This document shows positions 16,672 through 24,362 of a DNA stretch of 64,000 nucleotides, piece by piece; position 1 is the stretch's first letter, and each line of letters begins with the position of its first letter. This DNA comes from Desulfotignum sp032250905 (GTDB lineage: Bacteria > Desulfobacterota > Desulfobacteria > Desulfobacterales > Desulfobacteraceae), in contig JAVVEQ010000004.1 of the NCBI GenBank assembly GCA_032250905.1, positions 1 to 64,000 on the forward strand. The letters are read 5' to 3'. The position numbers and the translations under genes were made by a program. A model generated the notes under the pieces. The model made no database searches. It was not told where the DNA came from and was given only the letters and a program-made list of their open reading frames with translations.

Positions 16672-19032
16672 GTGGGAAGTATGAATTTTGATTTTATCGT
16701 TTTATCAGTTATCGTTCTCAGCGCATTTGTTCTGTTCGTCGGCAGCTGGCTCCGGGTGGATCTGGTAGGACTGATGGTACTGTCAGCACTGGCATTGACA
16801 GGACTGATCACACCCGCAGAAGCAATGGGCGGTTTCAGCAGCCCGGCGGTGGTCACGGTCTGGGCATTGTTCATCCTGACCGGGGGCCTGACCCGTACCG
16901 GCATCGCCCATCAACTGGGACAACCGTTACAGAGACTGGCCCACGGCAGTGAGGTCACACTCATGATGGTGCTGATGGTTTTTGCCAGTCTGCTGTCTGC
17001 TTTGATCAACACTGTGACGGTTGCTGCCATTCTGCTGCCCTCCACCATGGAACTGGCCCGCCGCAGCGGCCGCCCGCCCTCCAGACTGTTAATGCCCCTG
17101 TCACTGGGTTGCCTGCTTGGCGGACCGTTCACCAGCATTTCCACCCCACCCAATATCCTGGTGACCGATGCCCTTCGTGACCACGGCCTTGAGCCATTCG
17201 CTATTTTCGATTTCACACCCATCACCGGGGCCATTGTGTTGGCCGGCATCGGTTTTATGGTTTTAATCGGACGGCACCTGCTGCCCACCCGGTCAGGAGA
17301 TGCAAAAGGAAGACATGACAAAGCCCTCGGCACTTCTTATCAGCTGGATTCCCATATTTTCACCACCCGCATCCCCAAAGGCTCTCCTCTTCAGGGCCGC
17401 ACACTTTCCGAAAGCCGGCTGGGGTCCGCCCTCTCCCTGACTGTTCTGGCTGTCCGCCGCAAAGGGGTTATGATCTTTGCCCCGGGACCCGATCAGTTAC
17501 TTGAACCGGAAGATATTCTGATCGTGCACGGCAGCCCGGACCATCTGCAGCGCATCCATGCCAGCCAGCACTTACAGATTGAATCATCTGATCAGATCCG
17601 GGATCTGTCGGCCCACCGTCTTTTCACCGCTGAAGTCATTATCCATGACAAGTCCCCTTTATCCGGTGTCATCCTTGCAGACAGCGGCTTACGCCGGGAC
17701 CACCGTGTACATGTGAGAACCCTGTTCACCCCGGACCAGAAACCGGTCAAAGACCTGCGCCACCACAGATTGGCTCCTGGAGACCGGTTGATACTGCAGG
17801 GAGAGAAACCGGCTCTTGACGCATTATCTAAAAAACAAATGGTCTCTCAATTGCATTTCAAGACACCGGATCAAGGAATAACTTCGCCGGATGACCCGAT
17901 GGATCTGCTGCAGGTTCGGGTCCCGGAAGGATCAGTCCTGGCCGGGCATGACCTGATCGAAAGCCGGTTGGGCAATGCATTCGGCCTGACAGTGGCCGGC
18001 ATTGTACGGAATTCAGACACAATCTGGATGCCGGCGCCCCAAGAAATGATTCAGGCCGGAGATCTGCTGCTGCTTCTGGGATCTTTTCGTGATCTGGAAA
18101 TTCTTGAGGGGTTGCAGGATCTGAACATCACGAAACAGTCCGCCCTGCTTACCGAAGAACTGGAATCCCAGCAGATCGGGGTTACCGAAGTGCTGCTTTC
18201 CCCCCGCACCACCCTTGCCGGGAGCAGCCTGGCCAGTCTGATGTTCCGGGAACGTTACGGCATCAGTGTTCTTGCGGTATGGCGGAAAGGCCGGGCCTTT
18301 CGTACCGGACTCCAGGACCTGCCGCTCCAGTTTGGCGATGCCCTGCTGGTGTACGGCCAGCGGCGGAATCTTGAGGCACTGGCCCGGGATCCTGATTTTC
18401 TGGTGCTGGATGAATCCGCTGCCCAGGCGCCCCGCCTGGAAAAAGCCCGGATCGCTGTGGTTATTATGCTGGCGGTCATTCTCAGTGCCATGCTCGGGCT
18501 CATACCCATTGCGATTGCCGCCCTGGCCGGGGCCACCTGCATGGTGCTTGCCGGATGTCTGAGCATGGAGGAAGCTTACCGGACCATTGAATGGAAAGTG
18601 GTGTTTCTGATTGCGGCCATGTTGCCCCTGGGCGCGGCCATTGAAAACACCGGCGCCGCCCAGATGGGCGCTTCAGCCCTGGTCTCGATGGTGGGAGACC
18701 TGGGCCCAAGATGGGTGGTGGCAGCCCTGTTCTTCATCACGGTCCTGGGTACACAGATCATTCCCACAGCCGCCCTGGTGGTGCTCATGACCCCGGTGGC
18801 CCTGAGTACCTCGGCGACACTGGGGCTTTCTCCGCATCTGCTGATGATGACCGTGGCCATCTCTGCATCGTCCAGTTTTGCCAGCCCGCTGTCCCATCCT
18901 GCCCACCTGCTGGTGATGGGCCCGGGCGGGTACCAGTTCATGGATTATGTCAAAGTGGGGGTGCCCATTACTGTTTTGTCACTGGCTGTATCGGTGGCGT
19001 TGCTGCCGATACTGTGGCCGCCTTATCCATAG
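16672..19032 (+). CDS. SLC13/DASS-type permease with four RCK_C-like domains
   Basis: Polytopic anion or divalent-solute transporter with regulatory domains. N-terminal membrane segments run to about residue 210, including the SLC13-like INTVTVAAILLPSTMELA and STPPNILVTDALRDHG regions. A soluble insert of roughly 370 residues follows. It contains four successive TrkA-C/RCK_C-like units, each with an L-SRLG or equivalent and a PGD/EDILIVHG-type strand (about 225-300, 315-385, 405-475 and 500-575). A second membrane half follows with TQIIPTAALVVLMTPVALS. The start is uncertain: GTG at 16672 lies 9 bases after AAAGGA, with TTG at 16663 and ATG at 16681 as alternatives. The substrate is not evident. 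The 3' end overlaps the convergent rluD-type gene by 65 bp. Confidence 0.82.
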   Translation: MGSMNFDFIVLSVIVLSAFVLFVGSWLRVDLVGLMVLSALALTGLITPAEAMGGFSSPAVVTVWALFILTGGLTRTGIAHQLGQPLQRLAHGSEVTLMMVLMVFASLLSALINTVTVAAILLPSTMELARRSGRPPSRLLMPLSLGCLLGGPFTSISTPPNILVTDALRDHGLEPFAIFDFTPITGAIVLAGIGFMVLIGRHLLPTRSGDAKGRHDKALGTSYQLDSHIFTTRIPKGSPLQGRTLSESRLGSALSLTVLAVRRKGVMIFAPGPDQLLEPEDILIVHGSPDHLQRIHASQHLQIESSDQIRDLSAHRLFTAEVIIHDKSPLSGVILADSGLRRDHRVHVRTLFTPDQKPVKDLRHHRLAPGDRLILQGEKPALDALSKKQMVSQLHFKTPDQGITSPDDPMDLLQVRVPEGSVLAGHDLIESRLGNAFGLTVAGIVRNSDTIWMPAPQEMIQAGDLLLLLGSFRDLEILEGLQDLNITKQSALLTEELESQQIGVTEVLLSPRTTLAGSSLASLMFRERYGISVLAVWRKGRAFRTGLQDLPLQFGDALLVYGQRRNLEALARDPDFLVLDESAAQAPRLEKARIAVVIMLAVILSAMLGLIPIAIAALAGATCMVLAGCLSMEEAYRTIEWKVVFLIAAMLPLGAAIENTGAAQMGASALVSMVGDLGPRWVVAALFFITVLGTQIIPTAALVVLMTPVALSTSATLGLSPHLLMMTVAISASSSFASPLSHPAHLLVMGPGGYQFMDYVKVGVPITVLSLAVSVALLPILWPPYP

Positions 19033-20017
19033 CCTTGTCCATCAGAGGCCCCGCCATTACCCTTTTCCACTCCGAAACCCCATCTTCCTGCCCGATGCCG
19101 GCTTCCCTGGCTGCGGCAGAAATAAAATCCTGGGGCGGATCCACTTCAAACCCCATTTTCCGCCCGGAAAATGGGTGTCTAAATCCCATCTGCCAGGCAT
19201 GGAGCATCTGTCTGGGATGGGGCTGTAATTTTTTTCGATTTCTGCGAAACTGATAGGTCAGATCTCCCAGGAGCGGGTATCCCATATCATAGAAATGCAC
19301 CCGGATCTGATGGGTACGGCCGGTATACAGATGGATCTTCACAAGGCAGGCGCCTGCGAAGCGCTGGATCACCTGCCACGATGTCCTGGCCGGTTTGCCG
19401 GTATCCAGATTGACGCACATCCGCCTGCGGTGCCTGGGGTGTCTGCCGATGGGACTGATGATCTCTCCGGATTCAGCCAGGTCCGATCCGGCGACCAGGG
19501 CCAGATAGGTTTTCTCAACCCGATGATACTTGAACTCTTTTTGAAGGAACTGCAGGCTGTGAGAGGTTCTGGCCACCAGAATCAATCCACTGGTGTCTTT
19601 GTCCAGCCGATGAACAATCCCCGGCCGGGCCGGATCCTCTCCCACCTGCCTGAGCTCCGGAAAATGATATAACAGCCGGTTGACCAGGGTGTTGGTTTTA
19701 CAACCTGCCCCGGGATGGACCACCAGACCCGACGGCTTGTTAAGCACAAGAATATGCGAGTCAGCATGGATTACATCCAGGGACCGGGGATCTGATTCAA
19801 CACTGATTTCAAAGGCGTCAGAACGGATCTCGCCGGTGACCTGGTCCCCTGTTTTCATCCGGTATCCAGGGCGTTTCCGTTGTTCAGACACCCGGATATA
19901 TCCCTTGTTGATGGCTGCAGCTGCCAGAGATCTTGAACAGGTTGACACGGACCGTGAAATAACCACATCCAAACGCTGTCCCACACAGAGTGGAGAAATT
20001 GTAAAATCGATTTTCAT
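18968..20017 (-). CDS. rluD: RluA/RluD-family 23S rRNA pseudouridine synthase
   Basis: Converts uridine to pseudouridine in RNA, most likely 23S rRNA. From the ATG at 20017 it has 349 residues: an S4-like RNA-binding domain (GQRLDVVISRSVSTCSRS), then the catalytic domain with HRLDKDTSGLILVA containing the active-site aspartate, and the GRTHQIRVHF motif. An upstream in-frame ATG at 20074 is rejected because it lies on the far side of the carD terminator. The C-terminus carries an extra tail after VDPPQDF that overlaps the permease gene on the other strand by 65 bp. The exact target (RluD, RluC or TruC type) is not settled by sequence. Confidence 0.9.
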   Translation of the reverse strand: MKIDFTISPLCVGQRLDVVISRSVSTCSRSLAAAAINKGYIRVSEQRKRPGYRMKTGDQVTGEIRSDAFEISVESDPRSLDVIHADSHILVLNKPSGLVVHPGAGCKTNTLVNRLLYHFPELRQVGEDPARPGIVHRLDKDTSGLILVARTSHSLQFLQKEFKYHRVEKTYLALVAGSDLAESGEIISPIGRHPRHRRRMCVNLDTGKPARTSWQVIQRFAGACLVKIHLYTGRTHQIRVHFYDMGYPLLGDLTYQFRRNRKKLQPHPRQMLHAWQMGFRHPFSGRKMGFEVDPPQDFISAAAREAGIGQEDGVSEWKRVMAGPLMDKAMDKAATVSAATPPIQPVTKQ

Positions 20018-20030
20018 GGAAGAATAAAAC

Positions 20031-20064
20031 AAAACCGACGGGAGCAAACCCGCCCGTCGGTTTT
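20031..20064 (-). terminator. Intrinsic terminator after carD
   Basis: AAAACCGACGGG (20031-20042) pairs with CCCGTCGGTTTT (20053-20064) around a 10-base loop. Read on the - strand it ends in TTTTGTTTT, and it lies 25 bases after the carD stop. T-rich sequence also follows on the + strand, so it may work both ways. Confidence 0.85.
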
Positions 20065-20089
20065 TGTTGTTCACAAATGGCTTGTCAGA

Positions 20090-20623
20090 TTATTGGAACA
20101 GGTTTTCAATTTCCTTGATCATGGACATTTCATCAATGTCCTTTGCCGTAGACAACTCCTGCACCAGCAGATTCTGTGCCGTATCCAGGAGTTTTCGTTC
20201 TCCAAATGACAAGTCTTTTTCCAGTTTGAGCTGAAACAGATCCCGGAAAACTTCCGCCACATCATATATGGACCCTGTCTTGATTTTGTCCATATACTCT
20301 CTGTACCGGCGGTTCCAGGTCTGGTTATCCCCATTCTGCGCTTTTTCCTGCATCACTTTGTATACCTGGGGAATTTCGTTTTCAGGAATCACCTCACGTA
20401 ATCCCACGGATTCGACATTGGATGTCGGGATCATGATCACCATGCCGTTTTCCACAATTTTCATCATGTAAAAATTCATGGTATCGCCGTTAATCTCTTT
20501 GCTTTCAATAGACTCGATACACCCCACGCCATGGGCAGGATAAACAGCCAGATCCCCTTTTGCAAATTTTTTTTTGGTTAATGTGTTTTCCTTCGCCTTT
20601 GTTTTCTTGGATTTTTCACCCAT
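20090..20623 (-). CDS. carD: CarD-family RNA polymerase-binding regulator
   Basis: CarD proteins bind the RNA polymerase beta subunit through an RID domain and stabilise open complexes. From the ATG at 20623 the protein has 177 residues. AAGGTGG lies about 9 bases upstream, so this ATG is preferred to the in-frame GTG at 20635. After a lysine-rich leader the RID domain starts with FAKGDLAVYPAHGVGCIESIE and includes the MKIVENGMVIMIP strand. The helical C-terminal domain holds WNRRYREYMDKIKTGSIYDVAEVFRDL, the family's DNA-contact region. It has its own promoter (20668-20697) and terminator, so it is a single-gene unit. Confidence 0.92.
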   Translation of the reverse strand: MGEKSKKTKAKENTLTKKKFAKGDLAVYPAHGVGCIESIESKEINGDTMNFYMMKIVENGMVIMIPTSNVESVGLREVIPENEIPQVYKVMQEKAQNGDNQTWNRRYREYMDKIKTGSIYDVAEVFRDLFQLKLEKDLSFGERKLLDTAQNLLVQELSTAKDIDEMSMIKEIENLFQ

Positions 20624-20667
20624 TAGATAACCCACCTTGAATTATTTACAATTTGCCTATTTTTTAA

Positions 20668-20697
20668 TATATACACTTATCATAACAAGATTGTCAA
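20668..20697 (-). promoter_or_regulatory. Sigma70-type promoter of carD
   Basis: On the - strand TTGACA (20697-20692) is followed after 18 bases by TATATA (20673-20668). The carD start lies about 45 bases downstream. It falls in the short AT-rich gap between pth and carD. Confidence 0.65.
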
Positions 20698-20727
20698 CAA
20701 AAAAGAGACTCCCGGCAGCCAAAGGCC

Positions 20728-21309
20728 TCAGTGTTTTGCATTCACCTGATTCATAGCGCGGACAATTCCGCAGGAGATAATGCATCGACATGCATCCGCC
20801 GCATCTTGAATCAGATTGTCCAATTCAGCCTGTTCTTCAGGAGCAAAAGAACCCAAAACATGGCCTGTGACGCAGGTTTTGGCATCAGGATGACCGACTC
20901 CAACGCGCACACGGATAAAATTATTGCTGCCAAAGGCCTCCACAATGGACTTGATCCCATTGTGCCCACCGGATCCGCGGTCCTGTACAATCTTAAGGAC
21001 ACCAAAAGGCAGGTCCATATCATCATGAACGACGATGATGTCGGTAAGTGGAATTTTAAAATAGGCGGTGAGTTTCCGAAGGGGCAGACCACTCCGGTTC
21101 ATATAGGAAATGGGTTTGACCAGAAACACGGACTGGCCGTGAAGTGTCGTTCGGGTATAGCTGGCATCAAAACGGGTTTTACTGAAATCGGTTTCCGCTT
21201 TTTCCGCGATGGCGTCAAGGACCAGAAAACCGATATTGTGGCGGGTCCGGGAATACGTCTCTCCCGGGTTTCCCAGACCCGCTATCAATTTGAAATGCGT
21301 GGATGACAT
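20728..21309 (-). CDS. pth: Peptidyl-tRNA hydrolase
   Basis: Cytoplasmic esterase that frees tRNA from peptidyl-tRNA dropped by ribosomes. It has 193 residues, normal for the bacterial Pth type. The signature GLGNPGETYSRTRHNIGF includes the catalytic histidine at 24; KPISYMNRSG, VVHDDMDLPFG and GSGGHNGIKS follow as expected. It lies 17 bases after the rplY stop. The neighbours prs and rplY form with it a gene order (prs-rplY-pth) that is common in bacteria, and co-transcription is likely. Confidence 0.96.
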   Translation of the reverse strand: MSSTHFKLIAGLGNPGETYSRTRHNIGFLVLDAIAEKAETDFSKTRFDASYTRTTLHGQSVFLVKPISYMNRSGLPLRKLTAYFKIPLTDIIVVHDDMDLPFGVLKIVQDRGSGGHNGIKSIVEAFGSNNFIRVRVGVGHPDAKTCVTGHVLGSFAPEEQAELDNLIQDAADACRCIISCGIVRAMNQVNAKH

Positions 21310-21326
21310 GATCCACCGGTAGCACG

Positions 21327-21989
21327 CTATTCAGCGGGCCCGGCAGTGGTATCCTCTGCCGTCTCTGTCATTTCCTCTTCATCCAGAAGTTCGTCTTCTT
21401 CCGCCACTTCTTCCTCTTCTCCGGCATCCGGCGGAACGACCGTAACCACGGTAAAATTCACTTCATGTGGGATCTGCACACCTTCCCCAAGGTCAATCGC
21501 TTCCACATGAATTGCATCGCCGATATCCAGATGAGTGACATCGATTTGAATACTCTCCGGCGTGTCCGCCGGTTTACAGACCACTTCCAGTTCCCGGCGA
21601 ATGATCTGAAGCATACCGCCACCATCCTTGACTCCTTTGCTCGTACCGACGATCTCAACCGGAACAGATACCGTTAACTGGGTATCCATATCAATCTGTT
21701 GAAAATCTGCATGCTGATATTCAATCCCGAAAGGATCCATCTGGAGATCCTTGAGCATGACCACCTGTGTCTGGGGGGTGTCTCCCTGAATTTTCAAGTT
21801 CAGAAAAAGACCGGAAACACCCCGGTCCCGAACTATTTTGTCGAACTCACTGGTGACCAGACTGACCATCATGGGGTCCATTTTGGGCCCGTAAACTACC
21901 GCCGGAAACATCTTGTCCCGTCGTATTCTTCTGGCGGCGCCTTTGCCACGGGTTGTTCTCTGCGTGGCGTTCAATTTGATTAAATCCAA
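21327..21989 (-). CDS. rplY: 50S ribosomal protein L25/TL5/Ctc
   Basis: Binds 5S rRNA in the large subunit. It is the long CTC form, with the L25 domain (LNATQRTTRGKGAARRIRRDKMFPAVVYG) followed by the TL5 beta domain. A strongly acidic tail from about residue 185 is rich in Glu and Asp. Start choice: an in-frame ATG at 22004 has no ribosome site, whereas a TTG at 21989 sits 7 bases after GGAGGG, which would itself lie inside the longer frame. I prefer TTG (220 residues), moderately surely. It lies between prs and pth. Confidence 0.92.
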   Translation of the reverse strand: MDLIKLNATQRTTRGKGAARRIRRDKMFPAVVYGPKMDPMMVSLVTSEFDKIVRDRGVSGLFLNLKIQGDTPQTQVVMLKDLQMDPFGIEYQHADFQQIDMDTQLTVSVPVEIVGTSKGVKDGGGMLQIIRRELEVVCKPADTPESIQIDVTHLDIGDAIHVEAIDLGEGVQIPHEVNFTVVTVVPPDAGEEEEVAEEDELLDEEEMTETAEDTTAGPAE

Positions 21990-22076
21990 TGTATTTCCCT
22001 CCATAGCCGCTGTTTTACCATATATTCAGAAAAACAGCGCGTTAAAAACCAAAATATTCGTATATATTAACCTGGC

Positions 22077-23015
22077 TTAAATAAACAAAGAGTTCACCGA
22101 GTCTCCTCTGTAGCTGCGCATGATGGCTTCCCCCACCAATTTAGCGATGGAAAGGGTTTTAATCTTTTCACATTGCTGCGCTTCTGATGACAAAGGAATG
22201 GTGTCAGTGGCAACCAGCGTGTTGAGCGATGATTGTGTGATTCTTTCAATGGCCGGTCCGGACAGAACAGGGTGGGTACAGTAAGCATGCACCTCACGTG
22301 CCCCTTTTTCACGAATGACACTGGCTGCTTCAGTCAGTGTACCGGCTGTATCCACCATATCATCGATGACAATGGCAATCTTGTCTTTGACATCTCCTAT
22401 AATGGCCATGGCCCTGGCCTTATTGGGAGCACTCCGGCGCTTGTCCACAATTGCCAGGCTGCTGTGGAGCCGTTTGGCATACGCCCGCGCCCGTTCCACA
22501 CCGCCGGCGTCCGGAGAAACCACCACCAGATTTTCAGGGTACCGGGTCTTGATGTCATCAATGATGATGGGTGCGGCATACAGATTGTCAACAGGCACAC
22601 TGAAAAAACCCTGAATCTGTCCGGCATGCAGATCCATGGTGATCACGCGGTCCACCCCGGTATTTTCCAGAACATCTGCCACCATTTTAGCGGAAATCGG
22701 CACTCTGGGCGCCACTTTTTTATCCTGGCGGGCATACCCGAAATAAGGAATCACCGCGGTGATCCGGCTGGCAGACGAGCGTTTGAACGCATCAATCAAC
22801 AGCAGCAGTTCCACCAAATGGTCATTCACAGGATTACAGGTGGATTGAATGACATAGATTTCCTGTTTTCTGACATTTTCGTGAATTTCAACCTGGATTT
22901 CACCGTCACTGAACCGGTTGACTTTCAATTTTCCCAAAGGTTTCGCAAGATATTCAGAAATCCGGTCGCTCAACAATGGGTTTGAATTACCTGCAAATAT
23001 TGACAGCCCACTCAT
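22077..23015 (-). CDS. prs: Ribose-phosphate pyrophosphokinase
   Basis: Makes PRPP from ribose 5-phosphate and ATP for nucleotide, histidine and tryptophan synthesis. From the ATG at 23015 it has 312 residues, the family length; the frame extends upstream by 14 codons that are not conserved and reach toward the tRNA gene. Motifs are FAGNSNPLLSDRI at the N-terminus, the flexible-loop region PYFGYARQDKKVAPR, the metal site MDLHAGQIQGFF, VVSPDAGGVERARAYA, and the PRPP loop IDDMVDTAGT. It follows tRNA-Gln and ispE on the same strand. Confidence 0.96.
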   Translation of the reverse strand: MSGLSIFAGNSNPLLSDRISEYLAKPLGKLKVNRFSDGEIQVEIHENVRKQEIYVIQSTCNPVNDHLVELLLLIDAFKRSSASRITAVIPYFGYARQDKKVAPRVPISAKMVADVLENTGVDRVITMDLHAGQIQGFFSVPVDNLYAAPIIIDDIKTRYPENLVVVSPDAGGVERARAYAKRLHSSLAIVDKRRSAPNKARAMAIIGDVKDKIAIVIDDMVDTAGTLTEAASVIREKGAREVHAYCTHPVLSGPAIERITQSSLNTLVATDTIPLSSEAQQCEKIKTLSIAKLVGEAIMRSYRGDSVNSLFI

Positions 23016-23060
23016 AGCAAATCTCTTTGTTTCAAAATTCTTTTTATCATCATCCAAAAC

Positions 23061-23135
23061 TGGCTGGGGCGAGAGGATTCGAACCTCTGAATGCAGGGAT
23101 CAAAACCCTGTGTCTTGCCGCTTGACGACGCCCCA
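23061..23135 (-). tRNA. tRNA-Gln (anticodon UUG)
   Basis: The - strand folds as a tRNA. The acceptor stem TGGGGCG pairs with CGCCCCA and is followed by G and an encoded CCA. The anticodon stem GGG/CCC closes the loop TTTTGAT with anticodon TTG, and the T arm carries GGTTCGAATCC. The anticodon reads CAA, glutamine. It lies between ispE and prs and is probably cut out of their common transcript or has its own promoter. Confidence 0.95.
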
Positions 23136-23151
23136 GTATGGATTGTCTGTA

Positions 23152-24039
23152 TCACCCGTTTTGCAACGCGGTCAGAAACACCTGCCTGTTTTTTCCGGCC
23201 CAGTTCTTACAAAGCAAATCATGCGCCTGCGCAGCACTTTCTTCATCTGAAAAAAGCGAAAACAGCGAACCGCCGCTCCCCGACATTGTCACAGGCCGTT
23301 CCATCAACTGCAGCATTTCATTTCTGGCAGTCTCAACTTCCGGATACAACCTGAATGTGGCAGATTCCAGATCGTTGTGCAAATAAGGCCGCACATCAAC
23401 ATCCTGTCCCAAAGACAAAATATTTGAAGCAGAATCTATAGTATATTTCCTCCGGGATGTCAAACAAAAATCATGCCCCTGAAATACCCGGGCCGTGGAC
23501 ACAGCAATACCGGGATCACACAATACCACATATCTTGGAAACAGAACCGGCGTTTGTTTCAGCCTTTCTCCCACCCCGGTGGCCAGGGCCGGTCCCTCGG
23601 ACAGGAAAAATGGGACATCCGCACCGAGCTGCCGTCCCATTTCCATCAGTTCCCTGCCGGAAAACGGATCCGGACACTGGGCATTTAATACGGACAGGAC
23701 CGTAGCGGCGTTGCTGCTTCCCCCGCCCAGTCCTCCGCCCACAGGAATATTTTTTTGAATATCGATGGTGACTCCTGTGGCGGAAACTTTTTTTTTCATA
23801 CGGTGACAGCACTTGAAAAACAGTGTGGCGGCCCGGTGTGCCAGGTTGGTTTCATCTCCAGAAACCAGGGGTTGATCACAGAAGACCTCAATCCCGGTGT
23901 CTTGAAACGTGAATGTCATGACATCTGCCAGGCTGATTTTTGTCATCAGTGAAAACAGGTCATGAAATCCATCCGGCCGCTTTCCGGTGACATACAAAAA
24001 CAAATTGATCTTGGCAAAGGATGCCAAAGACTGAATCAC
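23152..24039 (-). CDS. ispE: 4-diphosphocytidyl-2-C-methyl-D-erythritol kinase
   Basis: GHMP-fold kinase of the non-mevalonate isoprenoid pathway. It has 295 residues. The N-terminus SFAKINLFLYVTGKRPDGFHDL is characteristic, the ATP loop is PVGGGLGGGSSNAA, and the C-terminal glycine-rich MSGSGGSLFSLF is present. The start is a GTG at 24039 whose bases overlap the stop of the DUF1844-type gene upstream (GTGA), implying coupled translation. The downstream neighbours are tRNA-Gln and prs. Confidence 0.94.
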   Translation of the reverse strand: MIQSLASFAKINLFLYVTGKRPDGFHDLFSLMTKISLADVMTFTFQDTGIEVFCDQPLVSGDETNLAHRAATLFFKCCHRMKKKVSATGVTIDIQKNIPVGGGLGGGSSNAATVLSVLNAQCPDPFSGRELMEMGRQLGADVPFFLSEGPALATGVGERLKQTPVLFPRYVVLCDPGIAVSTARVFQGHDFCLTSRRKYTIDSASNILSLGQDVDVRPYLHNDLESATFRLYPEVETARNEMLQLMERPVTMSGSGGSLFSLFSDEESAAQAHDLLCKNWAGKNRQVFLTALQNG

Positions 24040-24362
24040 CCCTTTGCCCCCACGTAGGCCATCCGAATTTCACTGAGAAGCGCCCGCATCAGGTTTTCTT
24101 CATCCTTGTTCAGATTTCCTTTTGTTTTCTCCGAAAGCATGGCCATCATGTCGATGGTGTACTTGGCCATTGTCAGGTCCTTCTGGATTTTGCCCGTGGA
24201 AGGATCTTCCACTTTTCCCAGCTGAACCAGTCCGGATGAATAGATAGACAGGATGAAACTGGAAAACTCCACCTTGGGCAGGGCGTTTTTCCGGGCGGCT
24301 GCCTCGTTTGCCTCAGCCGCTTTTTTTGCCGCCTCCATGATAAAACCGTTTCCTTCAGGCAT
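24036..24362 (-). CDS. DUF1844-type small protein
   Basis: Small protein of 108 residues resembling the DUF1844 family, whose function is unknown. After a charged alanine-rich leader (MEAAKKAAEANEAAARK) comes the conserved part VEFSSFILSIYSSGLVQLGKVEDP, and then LTMAKYTIDMMAMLSEKTKGNL. It has no signal peptide and looks cytoplasmic and helical. The ATG at 24362 follows GGAGG by 7 bases; the longer in-frame starts (24377, 24455) lack such a site. It overlaps the end of the acyl-CoA synthetase by 8 nt and the ispE start by 4 nt, so the three are translationally linked. Confidence 0.82.
   Translation of the reverse strand: MPEGNGFIMEAAKKAAEANEAAARKNALPKVEFSSFILSIYSSGLVQLGKVEDPSTGKIQKDLTMAKYTIDMMAMLSEKTKGNLNKDEENLMRALLSEIRMAYVGAKG

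Noticed and set aside
20018..20074. Longer N-terminus of the RluD-type gene
   Set aside because: The extra codons come from the terminator hairpin of carD and have no family similarity.
23016..23057. 14 extra N-terminal residues of Prs
   Set aside because: They are charged, not conserved and extend to the edge of the tRNA gene; the ATG at 23015 gives the usual start.
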